Origin: a virus
IMG/VR virus record: IMGVR_UViG_3300046005_001206
Location: 1 to 60,180 of that record
Direction: 5' to 3' (one strand)
Length of the DNA stretch: 60,180 nucleotides
Position 1 is the stretch's first letter, and every line of letters begins with the position of its first letter. Below the pieces are notes generated by a model. The model had not been told where the DNA came from. It worked only from the letters and a program-made list of their open reading frames with translations, and searched no databases. Positions 17,376-23,473 of the stretch are shown here, one piece after another. The translations under genes were made by a program, and so were the position numbers.

Positions 17376-17691
17376 TGCTCTTGCCGAGAAGACATATAGT
17401 CCTTGGCTAACGAATCGTTCTCTGTCCTACTTTGCGGATAGTATCCATGCCGCCAACATGATGAATTGTAACCATAATCTCGATAACAAACTGCAATATT
17501 CCTTTTTGATAAATATCATACGACCTAGCAAACGCTTTGCGAAGTGGGTGAAAAAAGAAAAGGATGGAGATCTCGAAGCGGTTGCAGAATATTATGGTTA
17601 TAACCGCCGCGCTGCCAAGGCAGCTCTTGATATCCTCTCCTCTGAACATATAAAAATAATAAAGAAAAAGATTCAGAAGGGTGAAACATGA
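17305..17691 (+). CDS. 62: Clamp loader small subunit gp62
   Basis: A 128-residue protein matching the short gp62 of cyanophage-like T4 relatives: PFDFVTSINSTKKN, YSPWLTNRSLSYFAD, then RPSKRFAKWVKKEKD. The PFDF opening argues for the start at 17305, despite the 71-nt overlap with the zinc-ribbon gene, over an internal ATG at 17358. Position between gp44 and regA is the T4 order. Confidence 0.88.
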   Translation: MKPFDFVTSINSTKKNLMKGTENDALAEKTYSPWLTNRSLSYFADSIHAANMMNCNHNLDNKLQYSFLINIIRPSKRFAKWVKKEKDGDLEAVAEYYGYNRRAAKAALDILSSEHIKIIKKKIQKGET

Positions 17692-18083
17692 ATATTTTAG
17701 AAACTTTAGTTGAAGTGAGGCTTGGAGAAGAAGACGATTTCCTAAAAGTCCGCGAGACTCTGACTCGCATCGGCGTAGCTTCGCGCAAAGACAAGACACT
17801 CTATCAGTCTTGCCATATCTTACACAAACAAGGTAAATATTATATCGTCCATTTTAAAGAGCTCTTTGCTCTTGACGGTAAACCTTCCGACTTTTCCGAA
17901 GAGGATAAAGGTCGGCGAAATACGATTACCAAGTTACTCTCCGATTGGGGACTTATTGCAGTGGTCGATGTTGACAAGATCACAGATCTGCAGACTCCTT
18001 TGAATCAGATTAAGATCCTTCCATTCAAGGAAAAAAATGAATGGAGCCTTGTGACAAAATATAATATTGGTCGCAAAAAATAA
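17688..18083 (+). CDS. regA: RegA translational repressor
   Basis: A 131-residue protein with very high similarity to T4 RegA: DFLKVRETLTRIGVASRKD, LYQSCHILHKQGKYYIVHFKE and EWSLVTKYNIG near the end. RegA binds initiation regions of early mRNAs to stop translation late in infection. It overlaps gp62 by ATGA and is followed by a strong terminator. Confidence 0.95.
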   Translation: MNILETLVEVRLGEEDDFLKVRETLTRIGVASRKDKTLYQSCHILHKQGKYYIVHFKELFALDGKPSDFSEEDKGRRNTITKLLSDWGLIAVVDVDKITDLQTPLNQIKILPFKEKNEWSLVTKYNIGRKK

Positions 18084-18105
18084 GTCATTGATTTAAATCG
18101 AAACT

Positions 18106-18140
18106 AAAACGCACTTGGATGATTCTGAGTGCGTTTTTTT
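18106..18140 (+). terminator. Intrinsic terminator after regA
   Basis: AAAACGCACT...AGTGCGTTTT with a T run; immediately followed by a TGTACA promoter. Nearly the same module recurs at 23378. Confidence 0.85.
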
Positions 18141-18141
18141 G

Positions 18142-18170
18142 TGTACATTATTGTCAAAACATTGTATCCT
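18142..18170 (+). promoter_or_regulatory. TGTACA-class promoter
   Basis: TGTACA, 17 nt, TATCCT; drives the gene at 18201 from directly behind the regA terminator. Confidence 0.75.
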
Positions 18171-18200
18171 GGGTATATGATGATGAAAAGGAAAAATACT

Positions 18201-18593
18201 ATGCTTACTCTTCATGATATTAACGCCGCCACTGGTTCAAAAGATGCTTGCATCTATTCAGATCTCTACAAGGATGTGTATGGATGCCGTCCATATAATC
18301 CTACGTTCGAGTCGGTCGAAGCATTTGATGCTCACTTCGAAGAGCTCTCGCGCCTGCTTGATAAAGAAATCCAACAAGAAGTTATTGATCAACAGATCTA
18401 CTTCGACAAGTTTGTTGCCCGCGTTGAAGAAACGATGGAAATCGTTCACGATACAACTCGTGAACGTGCGATCAAGATCATCGCCGAAGCAGAAGGCATT
18501 CGCGATGCAGATTTCGACTTCTATGGTCTCGAGATTCTTGAGCACGAATTGCGTCTCAAGTTTGGCTCAATCGCTCGGTGGTTATCAGAGTAA
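18201..18593 (+). CDS. Hypothetical acidic helical protein
   Basis: A 130-residue protein starting MLTLHDINAATGSKD. Upstream in-frame ATGs at 18129, 18177 and 18180 lie in the promoter region; AAAAGGAAAAATACT before 18201 is a good RBS. It is acidic and alpha-helical (EEEL/EIQQEV heptads). No family recognised. TAATG overlap with the next gene. Confidence 0.75.
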   Translation: MLTLHDINAATGSKDACIYSDLYKDVYGCRPYNPTFESVEAFDAHFEELSRLLDKEIQQEVIDQQIYFDKFVARVEETMEIVHDTTRERAIKIIAEAEGIRDADFDFYGLEILEHELRLKFGSIARWLSE

Positions 18594-18922
18594 TGGCTGA
18601 TCTCTCAGCTTGGTTGGACGATGATCCGATGGTGAACGATGTTCAGACTTTGTCAGAGAAGATCAGGCAGCGACGCACTCAGATGCTCGTGCATTCCTAT
18701 CTCTACTATGTGATGGATGAAAATGTCATCGACGACCATAAGTGGCAAGAATGGGCTGATGAGCTTACCGAGTTGCAGAAGCAAAAGAAGGTAATAGGAT
18801 TCTACGATAAAGCGTTCTCAGATTGGACTGGTGCCACTGGTACACATCTGCCATTCGAACCGTGGATACAAAAAAGAGCAAAAGATTTGCTCAATGCGAA
18901 AATACCGGTGTACATATTATAG
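18593..18922 (+). CDS. LigA Ia-domain-like small protein
   Basis: A 109-residue protein. RRTQMLVHSYLYYVMDENVIDD, followed by WADELTEL, mirrors domain Ia of NAD-dependent DNA ligases (HxYxYYVxDxPxISDxxYDxLxxEL), which binds the NMN half of NAD. Free-standing versions are found in many phages. No adenylation domain follows, so it is not a ligase by itself. NAD-related binding is possible (inference). Confidence 0.6.
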   Translation: MADLSAWLDDDPMVNDVQTLSEKIRQRRTQMLVHSYLYYVMDENVIDDHKWQEWADELTELQKQKKVIGFYDKAFSDWTGATGTHLPFEPWIQKRAKDLLNAKIPVYIL

Positions 18923-18937
18923 AAACTGATATAGTAT
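18909..18937 (+). promoter_or_regulatory. TGTACA-class promoter
   Basis: TGTACA, 17 nt, TAGTAT, then GAATAATAAGCTAAGGAGA, the shared leader family B; overlaps the end of the preceding gene. Confidence 0.75.
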
Positions 18938-18962
18938 GAATAATAAGCTAAGGAGATACAAC

Positions 18963-19238
18963 ATGATTGATCTAGAGAGACTGGAAGCCGACCGCGACGC
19001 CGCCCGTGTCACCTTCGACGCCTTCGACGCCATAGAGGAGTACAAACCTGCGCTAACCGCCATCGCCGCCATCGCAGTGCAAACTAAGGAGCAGACCGAG
19101 ATGACTGACCTTGAGAGACTGAAAGCCGACATGGACGCCAAGCGGGAAGCTTATGCCGTCGCCTACGCCGCATGGGACGATGCCACCTACGCCTACAGCG
19201 CCGCCCTCGCAGCGCAAGAGAAGGAAACTGAACAATGA
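18963..19238 (+). CDS. Ala-rich repeat protein, MTDLERLKA module
   Basis: A 91-residue protein made of two modules, MIDLERLEADRDAAR... and MTDLERLKADMDAKR..., each a helix rich in Ala, Tyr and Asp. The second module has its own Met at 19101. GC content and codon use (GCC, GAC) clearly differ from the rest of the window. RBS AAGGAGATACAAC from leader family B. Function unknown; similar Ala/Asp-rich micro-proteins occur in other phages. Confidence 0.65.
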   Translation: MIDLERLEADRDAARVTFDAFDAIEEYKPALTAIAAIAVQTKEQTEMTDLERLKADMDAKREAYAVAYAAWDDATYAYSAALAAQEKETEQ

Positions 19239-19354
19239 CTAAACTCGAACTATTGAAACTCGCCGCGATGCTTTGCTTTTCGCTGCTGCTTTTTGCGGCG
19301 CTGGTTATGAGCATCCTTGCCGACTTAGGCTTTCGTTGGGGGCCGGGAGCATGA
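19235..19354 (+). CDS. Micro membrane protein
   Basis: 39 residues; one strongly hydrophobic helix (MLCFSLLLFAALVMSIL). It overlaps both neighbours in the nest by ATGA. RBS AAGGAAACTGAAC. Confidence 0.5.
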   Translation: MTKLELLKLAAMLCFSLLLFAALVMSILADLGFRWGPGA

Positions 19355-19419
19355 CAATCGCTTTCGACATCAAGAACCGCTTCACCGGCGCAGCGCAAGA
19401 GCAGGAGACAGACCGATGA
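19351..19419 (+). CDS. Micro-ORF in GC-rich nest
   Basis: 22 residues (MTIAFDIKNRFTGAA...), chained by ATGA overlaps to both neighbours. It may only serve translational coupling. Confidence 0.3.
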   Translation: MTIAFDIKNRFTGAAQEQETDR

Positions 19420-19574
19420 CTGACCTTGAGAGACTGAAGGCCGAACTCGAAGCGGCCCACGCCGACGAATCTGTGCGCCGGGCGACCCGTGATCTTGAAA
19501 AGGCCATCATGGCAAAATTGGCAGCGCGCGGTCTTGCTCCGCTGGTGCTGTATCGTAGGGAGGTTGCAGAATGA
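19416..19574 (+). CDS. MTDLERLKA-module protein
   Basis: 52 residues starting MTDLERLKAELEAAH, a paralogue of the modules at 18963 and 19624, with a different C-terminus (ARGLAPLVLYRREVAE). RBS CAGGAGACAGACCG. Confidence 0.5.
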   Translation: MTDLERLKAELEAAHADESVRRATRDLEKAIMAKLAARGLAPLVLYRREVAE

Positions 19575-19623
19575 CCCGCGAAGTTGAGATACTGACCCGC
19601 AGCGCAAGAGCAGGAGCAGACCG

Positions 19624-19788
19624 ATGACTGACGAAATCCAGAGACTGAAAGTTGCACGGGACGCAGCCCTCGACGCATACGATGCCGCAGCCATCGCCGC
19701 CGACGTCCGAAACGCCGCCGCTGACGTTGCCTACGCCCGCTACAACGCCGCCCGGTCGGCGCAAGAAAAGGAAGATAAAAATGTTTGA
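19624..19788 (+). CDS. MTDLERLKA-module protein, Ala-rich
   Basis: 54 residues starting MTDEIQRLKVARDAALDAYDAAA. It is the clearest example of the Ala/Asp/Tyr helical module. RBS CAGGAGCAGACCG. Its end overlaps the start of 19781. Confidence 0.5.
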   Translation: MTDEIQRLKVARDAALDAYDAAAIAADVRNAAADVAYARYNAARSAQEKEDKNV

Positions 19789-19933
19789 AGTTCAGTTATT
19801 CGATGACGTTGATGTGAGATATCCTTTGTTTGTGAGCCCTATTTTGGCAGAGGCTCAGTTCTTTTACCATCAACACCGACGCGATAATCCCGATGTTAGT
19901 ATTCGTCTTATCGAAGTTTTACGAAAGAGCTAA
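19781..19933 (+). CDS. Small hypothetical protein
   Basis: 50 residues starting MFEVQLFDDVDVRYPLF. Composition returns to that of the phage at large. AAGGAAGATAAAA upstream sets this start; longer in-frame readings would pass through the GC-rich repeat. It resembles small phage proteins with an FxVQLFD opening; function unknown. Confidence 0.6.
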   Translation: MFEVQLFDDVDVRYPLFVSPILAEAQFFYHQHRRDNPDVSIRLIEVLRKS

Positions 19934-19941
19934 AATAAACA

Positions 19942-19970
19942 TGTACAATAATCCGAAACCGTTGTAAGAT
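19942..19970 (+). promoter_or_regulatory. TGTACA-class promoter
   Basis: TGTACA, 17 nt, TAAGAT; precedes 19999 and probably reads on into the tRNA cluster. Confidence 0.75.
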
Positions 19971-19998
19971 GATATTATCAGTTGAAAAGGAATATATC

Positions 19999-20304
19999 AT
20001 GACTCTTACCATCGAACAAATCGAATCAACCTACAATGCGCCAGTCGAAGGCCTTACCGATAGCTATTATCCCGTTCTGGCCTATTGGATTCCGATCGAA
20101 CTTCGCGAGCAAGTTTTGGCCGCTTATCGCGAAACCAATACGCGTGTCCGCCTTCGCTATCGTGGCCCTCGCAACGTCGCTATCGGCCGCGAAATGCCTG
20201 CCACTAAAGGTCGTACTTATATTCGCGGCCGCATCCGGGCGATGCAAGATTGTTTGATTGCCGACGCAACTCATTTCACCGTTTACGACTATACCTCGCG
20301 ATAA
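19999..20304 (+). CDS. Hypothetical protein
   Basis: A 101-residue basic protein (RVRLRYRGPRNVAIGREMP) starting MTLTIEQIESTYNAP. AAAAGGAATATATC precedes the ATG at 19999; the ATG at 19969 overlaps the -10 element. No family recognised. Confidence 0.7.
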   Translation: MTLTIEQIESTYNAPVEGLTDSYYPVLAYWIPIELREQVLAAYRETNTRVRLRYRGPRNVAIGREMPATKGRTYIRGRIRAMQDCLIADATHFTVYDYTSR

Positions 20305-20333
20305 GTTGAATATATATTATTAGGAGACCGAAT

Positions 20334-20495
20334 ATGGAAGTTGAACTTTTTGCATTTCCTACAATGGAAAATCCAAAGGCTGTAGAAAATACTTTCTGCA
20401 ATCTTCTGAATGCCCAGCGACGCGGAGAATCGATTCCAGTCGAAGCACTCGACTGGATGGATACTGCGAATAACTGGTTGATGGAGTCAAAGTAA
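20334..20495 (+). CDS. Small hypothetical protein
   Basis: 53 residues, MEVELFAFPTMENP..., preceded by TAGGAGACCGAAT. It overlaps the following gene by one base (TAATG). Acidic; no family recognised. Confidence 0.6.
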   Translation: MEVELFAFPTMENPKAVENTFCNLLNAQRRGESIPVEALDWMDTANNWLMESK

Positions 20496-20668
20496 TGCCA
20501 AATGAAGCGAAAGGCGACGCGTTTGCGCCAGCAGACATGGAGTTGCTTAAGCGAGCTCTTTATTGTTATAAGGATATGCTTAGTCGTATCGAGGAAAGTG
20601 AGCGCATAACTTCACCAGAGTTGACGCAGGTAGCCAATCTCCTCCATCGAATAGGCCGTATTTCTTAA
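20495..20668 (+). CDS. Small hypothetical helical protein
   Basis: 57 residues, MPNEAKGDAFAPADMELLKRAL...; helical, ends eight bases before the first tRNA gene. Coupled to the previous gene by TAATG. Confidence 0.55.
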   Translation: MPNEAKGDAFAPADMELLKRALYCYKDMLSRIEESERITSPELTQVANLLHRIGRIS

Positions 20669-20676
20669 GAGTTAGA

Positions 20677-20753
20677 GGTCCCGTAGCTCAGCTGGATAGA
20701 GCACGAGCCTTCTAAGCTTGGGGCCGCAGGTTCGAATCCTGCCGGGATCACCA
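20677..20753 (+). tRNA. tRNA-Arg (TCT)
   Basis: Cloverleaf with acceptor GGTCCCG/CGGGATC, D-stem GCTC/GAGC, anticodon loop CTTCTAA, T-arm GCAGG TTCGAAT CCTGC and encoded CCA. It reads AGA/AGG codons. Confidence 0.95.
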
Positions 20754-20754
20754 C

Positions 20755-20829
20755 ACTCCTGTAGCTCAATGGTAGAGCCGACCGCTCATAACGGTTTGGT
20801 TAGGGGTTCGAGTCCCTTCGGGAGTACCA
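20755..20829 (+). tRNA. tRNA-Met (CAT)
   Basis: Acceptor ACTCCTG/CGGGAGT, anticodon loop CTCATAA, T-loop TTCGAGT, encoded CCA. The A1-T72 pair excludes an initiator. A CAT anticodon modified to lysidine (Ile2) cannot be excluded. Confidence 0.9.
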
Positions 20830-20846
20830 TTTTTAAGGAGATTTAT

Positions 20847-21134
20847 ATGTTTTCATTTTTTCAATCAGCACCTCATGGTGTCAAAGTCCGGGTCATTGGT
20901 GACGATAAGTCAGGTTATGATGCACAGTATGCTATTTGCTGCAACCGGATTATGCCTGACAATTGGACACTGGTGACAGAATCACCATACCAACGCCGGT
21001 TTCCAACGTTCCAGGAAGCTAAAGCGGCAGCTCACAAGGAATACAAAAGCTGGATCAAATTCTACGAACGTAAAAACCTTGAAAAGCTGGCTAAGAAAAA
21101 TAAAAGTAATACGGTGGTGTGGACCCACCCATAA
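20847..21134 (+). CDS. Hypothetical protein within tRNA cluster
   Basis: A 95-residue basic protein, MFSFFQSAPHGVKVRVIG..., with a Lys-rich C-terminal helix. TAAGGAGATTTAT precedes the ATG at 20847; the longer frame from 20718 would translate tRNA-Met. No family recognised. Confidence 0.65.
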   Translation: MFSFFQSAPHGVKVRVIGDDKSGYDAQYAICCNRIMPDNWTLVTESPYQRRFPTFQEAKAAAHKEYKSWIKFYERKNLEKLAKKNKSNTVVWTHP

Positions 21135-21156
21135 CACAACAGCAGATACACCAATT

Positions 21157-21244
21157 GGAAGCGTGTCAGAGAGGTCGATTGATACAGTCTTGAAAACTGT
21201 CGTACCGCAAGGTACCGTGGGTTCGAATCCCACCGCTTCCTCCA
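21157..21244 (+). tRNA. tRNA-Ser (TGA)
   Basis: 88 nt with a long variable arm (CGTACCGCAAGGTACCG). Acceptor GGAAGCG/CGCTTCC, anticodon loop CTTGAAA, encoded CCA. Confidence 0.95.
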
Positions 21245-21252
21245 CTTTTTAG

Positions 21253-21281
21253 TGTACATTATTTCTTTTCTGATGTAAGAT
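21253..21281 (+). promoter_or_regulatory. TGTACA-class promoter within tRNA cluster
   Basis: TGTACA, 17 nt, TAAGAT; precedes 21309 and the next eight tRNA genes. Confidence 0.75.
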
Positions 21282-21308
21282 GAATCTATAGTCAGAAAGG
21301 AAACGAAG

Positions 21309-21467
21309 ATGCTCAACTACACTCTCACCATTCGCAACGCTAAAACCAACAGGGTTCTTCGTAAGATTGAATACAAAGGTCACAGCGGTCATGCTATGAT
21401 GGATGAATGCTTTTACTGGAGGCAACACTATCGCGATAAGGGAATTGAGATTATCAACGAATGGTAA
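21309..21467 (+). CDS. Small hypothetical protein within tRNA cluster
   Basis: 52 residues, MLNYTLTIRNAKTNRVLRK...; RBS AAAGGAAACGA. Basic N-terminus and a His/Met-rich centre (GHSGHAMMDECF). Five bases separate it from tRNA-Leu. No family recognised. Confidence 0.6.
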   Translation: MLNYTLTIRNAKTNRVLRKIEYKGHSGHAMMDECFYWRQHYRDKGIEIINEW

Positions 21468-21472
21468 TCTAC

Positions 21473-21548
21473 GGGGGCATAGTCCAACGGCAGAGACAAG
21501 GGACTTAAAATCCCTCCAGTGTGAGTTCGAGTCTCACTGCCCCTACCA
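21473..21548 (+). tRNA. tRNA-Leu (TAA), short variable arm
   Basis: Acceptor GGGGGCA/TGCCCCT, anticodon loop CTTAAAA, T-loop TTCGAGT, CCA encoded. The variable region is only about 5 nt, whereas leucine tRNAs are normally class II; the D-stem is also weak (GTC/GAC). Confidence 0.8.
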
Positions 21549-21552
21549 TTTC

Positions 21553-21628
21553 GGACACTTAGCTCAGTCGGTAGAGCAACGGGCTTTTAACCTGTAGGTC
21601 TTGGGTTCGAACCCCAAAGTGTCCACCA
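21553..21628 (+). tRNA. tRNA-Lys (TTT)
   Basis: Acceptor GGACACT/AGTGTCC, anticodon loop CTTTTAA, T-loop TTCGAAC, CCA encoded. Confidence 0.95.
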
Positions 21629-21635
21629 TTTATGT

Positions 21636-21709
21636 TGCCCCTTCCTCTAATGGTAAGAGCGCGGACTTTGAATCCGTCAATCTAGGTTCGAGCCCTAGGG
21701 GGGCATCCA
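21636..21709 (+). tRNA. tRNA-Gln (TTG)
   Basis: Acceptor TGCCCCT/GGGGGCA, anticodon loop CTTTGAA, T-loop TTCGAGC, CCA encoded. The weak T1-A72 pair is typical of glutamine tRNAs. Confidence 0.93.
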
Positions 21710-21733
21710 AAAATAAGATATATAATAGACAAT

Positions 21734-21809
21734 GCCCTTATAGCTCAGTTGGTAGAGCACATCACTTGTAATGATGGGGTCCGGCGTTCGAGTCGTCGTG
21801 GGGGCACCA
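21734..21809 (+). tRNA. tRNA-Thr (TGT)
   Basis: Acceptor GCCCTTA/TGGGGGC with two G-T pairs, anticodon loop CTTGTAA, T-loop TTCGAGT, CCA encoded. Confidence 0.93.
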
Positions 21810-21816
21810 GAATAAA

Positions 21817-21890
21817 GCGGGCTTGGTATAATGGTATTACGCTAGCCTTCCAAGCTGACGACACGGGTTCGATTCCCGTAGCCCGCTCCA
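21817..21890 (+). tRNA. tRNA-Gly (TCC)
   Basis: Acceptor GCGGGCT/AGCCCGC, anticodon loop CTTCCAA, T-loop TTCGATT, CCA encoded. Confidence 0.93.
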
Positions 21891-21891
21891 T

Positions 21892-21975
21892 GCGGATGTG
21901 GCGGAATGGTAGACGCCCTGGTTTTAGGTACCAGTGCCGAAAGGCGTGGGGGTTCGAGTCCCTTCATCCGTACCA
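21892..21975 (+). tRNA. tRNA-Leu (TAG)
   Basis: 84 nt class II tRNA with variable arm TGCCGAAAGGCG. Acceptor GCGGATG/CATCCGT, anticodon loop TTTAGGT, CCA encoded. Confidence 0.93.
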
Positions 21976-21984
21976 AGCTTATAA

Positions 21985-22059
21985 GTCGGTGAGGGAAAAC
22001 GGTAATCCGCAGGTCTCCAAAACCTTGAGAAGTAGGTTCAATTCCTACCACCTTCGCCA
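21985..22059 (+). tRNA. tRNA-Trp (CCA), imperfect acceptor stem
   Basis: Anticodon loop CTCCAAA, perfect T-arm GTAGG TTCAATT CCTAC, discriminator G typical of Trp, CCA encoded. The acceptor stem GTCGGTG/CACCTTC has T-T and C-T mismatches at the second and third pairs, and the first anticodon-stem pair is also C-T. Confidence 0.75.
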
Positions 22060-22061
22060 AA

Positions 22062-22158
22062 TTATGTGGTTTGTTTGCATAGAAAAGAGATGAGGTCGAC
22101 CTTATGAAACCCCATTGAGCAAACAGTAATACAGAACAGCGGGGACTGTTCCACATAA
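22062..22158 (+). ncRNA. Structured RNA inside tRNA cluster
   Basis: No tRNA fits this 97-nt interval, but it is closed by TTATGTGG/CCACATAA (22062-22069 with 22151-22158). Inside lie TGTTTGC/GCAAACA (22072-22078 with 22119-22125), the palindrome AGGTCGACCT and a hairpin AACAG-CGGGGA-CTGTT whose GGGG loop can pair with CCCC at 22110-22113. T4 likewise encodes two stable non-tRNA species (RNA C and D) in its tRNA cluster. Confidence 0.65.
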
Positions 22159-22166
22159 AGTTGAAT

Positions 22167-22241
22167 GCCCGATTAGCTCAGCGGTAGAGCAGATCCTTTA
22201 CACGGATAAGGTCGGCGGTTCAATCCCGTCATCGGGTACCA
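22167..22241 (+). tRNA. tRNA-Val (TAC)
   Basis: Acceptor GCCCGAT/ATCGGGT, anticodon loop TTTACAC, T-loop TTCAATC, CCA encoded. Confidence 0.93.
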
Positions 22242-22269
22242 TTTATTTTTTACTGCATGCGTTTTTTAG

Positions 22270-22298
22270 TGTACAAATTATGTAAACTGTTGTAGAGT
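22270..22298 (+). promoter_or_regulatory. TGTACA-class promoter
   Basis: TGTACA, 17 nt, TAGAGT; precedes 22322. Confidence 0.75.
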
Positions 22299-22321
22299 GA
22301 ATAATAGAAATGGAGATTATA

Positions 22322-22573
22322 ATGACTAATTCTGATTATTTGACGATGGCTGAAAATCGCCTGGATTCGGTACAACGTTACTATCCTAACTCTTCTGAGT
22401 TTAATCGATTGTTTAATATCGTTCTTGATATGACAAACAAGATGACATCTGAAGAACTTGCTAAGCATAATGCAAAGAAGATTGAAACTCCAGAAGCAAA
22501 AATCGAGCGCCTAAAAGAAGAACAGCGAGTGCTCGAGCAGATGGCAATGAACAAAGATAGCAACAGCATATAA
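22322..22573 (+). CDS. Hypothetical helical protein
   Basis: An 83-residue charged helical protein, MTNSDYLTMAENRLDSV...; coiled-coil-like C-terminus (IERLKEEQRVLEQM). GGAGATTATA precedes the ATG. No family recognised. Confidence 0.7.
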   Translation: MTNSDYLTMAENRLDSVQRYYPNSSEFNRLFNIVLDMTNKMTSEELAKHNAKKIETPEAKIERLKEEQRVLEQMAMNKDSNSI

Positions 22574-22587
22574 ATAAGGAATATAAT

Positions 22588-22779
22588 ATGATTAAGAAAA
22601 TTGAAATGCATGTCAATGATCACACTCTCGACGAAGATGATGGTCCTGGTTCTCAATCGATTGATATCAATCTGTACGTTGAAGCGAGAGGTGCAACGCC
22701 TGCCGAGAAGGCTGCCATTCGCGAAATTATGAATATGGCTCAGTCGTATATCAAAACGGGACTTAAAGAGTTAAAGTAA
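22588..22779 (+). CDS. Small hypothetical protein
   Basis: 63 residues with an acidic turn (DEDDGPGSQS) between two short strands; RBS AAGGAATATAAT. It ends seven bases before tRNA-Asn. Confidence 0.65.
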   Translation: MIKKIEMHVNDHTLDEDDGPGSQSIDINLYVEARGATPAEKAAIREIMNMAQSYIKTGLKELK

Positions 22780-22786
22780 AGTTTAT

Positions 22787-22861
22787 TCCCCGATAGCTCA
22801 GTGGTAGAGCAGGTGACTGTTAATCACCTGGCCGGTGGTTCGAACCCATCTCGGGGAGCCA
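22787..22861 (+). tRNA. tRNA-Asn (GTT)
   Basis: Acceptor TCCCCGA/TCGGGGA, anticodon loop CTGTTAA, discriminator G, CCA encoded. Confidence 0.93.
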
Positions 22862-22862
22862 A

Positions 22863-23004
22863 TTCGAGTGGAAGATGATGGAGATGCATCTCTTGATTCA
22901 AGGCACACTATGAGGGTCGTGGAACCCGAACTGCTGAACCACCGAAGAAGCGGCAAATCTAGGGAGTGGTACTCCTGCCCAACCAGCAATAGGTTTGCCG
23001 CTTC
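22863..23004 (+). ncRNA. Structured RNA after tRNA-Asn
   Basis: A 142-nt non-coding interval containing a perfect 12-bp palindrome GAGATGCATCTC (22881-22892), GGGT...ACCC around 22913-22926, and an 11-bp perfect stem GAAGCGGCAAA/TTTGCCGCTTC (22947-22957 with 22994-23004) that encloses the hairpin GGAGT-GGT-ACTCC. It would be co-transcribed with tRNA-Asn. Function unknown. Confidence 0.55.
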
Positions 23005-23025
23005 ACATTATTCATGGAGTTAGTT

Positions 23026-23175
23026 ATGTGGCGTATTTGGGCAAAAGCCTTAGGTGAGAAAGCAACTCCTTGTGATCGCGAATCTGACAGAGTCGCTTTG
23101 ATCCGGACTCTTTTCATCGTACAAGCTGTCATAGCAAACATTTTTCTGATTGCAAATGCAATTCATCATTGGTAG
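23026..23175 (+). CDS. Small membrane protein
   Basis: 49 residues; an N-terminal amphipathic/basic half and one transmembrane helix (LFIVQAVIANIFLIANAI). RBS GGAGTTAGTT. Begins 22 nt after the structured RNA. Confidence 0.6.
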   Translation: MWRIWAKALGEKATPCDRESDRVALIRTLFIVQAVIANIFLIANAIHHW

Positions 23176-23187
23176 GAGTAAATTGTC

Positions 23188-23361
23188 GTGGACAATAAGA
23201 AGGTCGTCGCTGGAGTTGCAGGAATAGTAGTCGTAGGAATTCTTTCTTACCTTGGTTACCGTGTCGTGAAAGAGCTTAACGAGCTTGAAATCGATTTTTT
23301 CGGAGAGAATATCGACGACTTATATCATCATAGGCATTTTCAGAAAAATAACGATACATAA
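23188..23361 (+). CDS. Small membrane protein, GTG start
   Basis: 57 residues; GTG start with TAGGAG nine bases upstream. One transmembrane helix (VVAGVAGIVVVGILSYLGY) then an acidic, His-rich tail (DDLYHHRHFQ). No ATG exists in the frame before the helix. Confidence 0.6.
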   Translation: MDNKKVVAGVAGIVVVGILSYLGYRVVKELNELEIDFFGENIDDLYHHRHFQKNNDT

Positions 23362-23377
23362 CCTCTAATCTTTTTGA

Positions 23378-23415
23378 AAAAAACGCATTCGGACTTGTTC
23401 TGAGTGCGTTTTTTG
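23378..23415 (+). terminator. Intrinsic terminator
   Basis: AAAACGCATT...GAGTGCGTTTTTT hairpin; near copy of the terminator at 18106, again followed at once by a TGTACA promoter. Confidence 0.8.
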
Positions 23416-23416
23416 G

Positions 23417-23445
23417 TGTACATTATTATCAAAACAGTGTAAGGT
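23417..23445 (+). promoter_or_regulatory. TGTACA-class promoter
   Basis: TGTACA, 17 nt, TAAGGT, leader family A; precedes 23474. Confidence 0.8.
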
Positions 23446-23473
23446 GGAACTATAATCAAGAAGGAAGAAAAAA

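Larger units (their letters stand above)
18963..19790 (+). repeat. GC-rich nest of duplicated micro-ORFs
   Basis: Degenerate copies of one module, GCGCAAGAGCAGGAG(N)GACCGATGACTGA-CTTGAGAGACTGAA, start near 18963, 19090, 19215, 19385, 19600 and 19755. Each carries a stop-start overlap (ATGA) so that the end of one ORF primes the next. ORFs of 91, 39, 22, 52, 18 and 54 codons follow one another (the 18-codon one at 19571-19627). The block is visibly richer in G and C than its flanks. Confidence 0.7.

Noticed and set aside
22569-22576. TATAAATA before the gene at 22588
   Set aside because: It overlaps a stop codon and would start transcription after the RBS; the gene lies in an early-type block.
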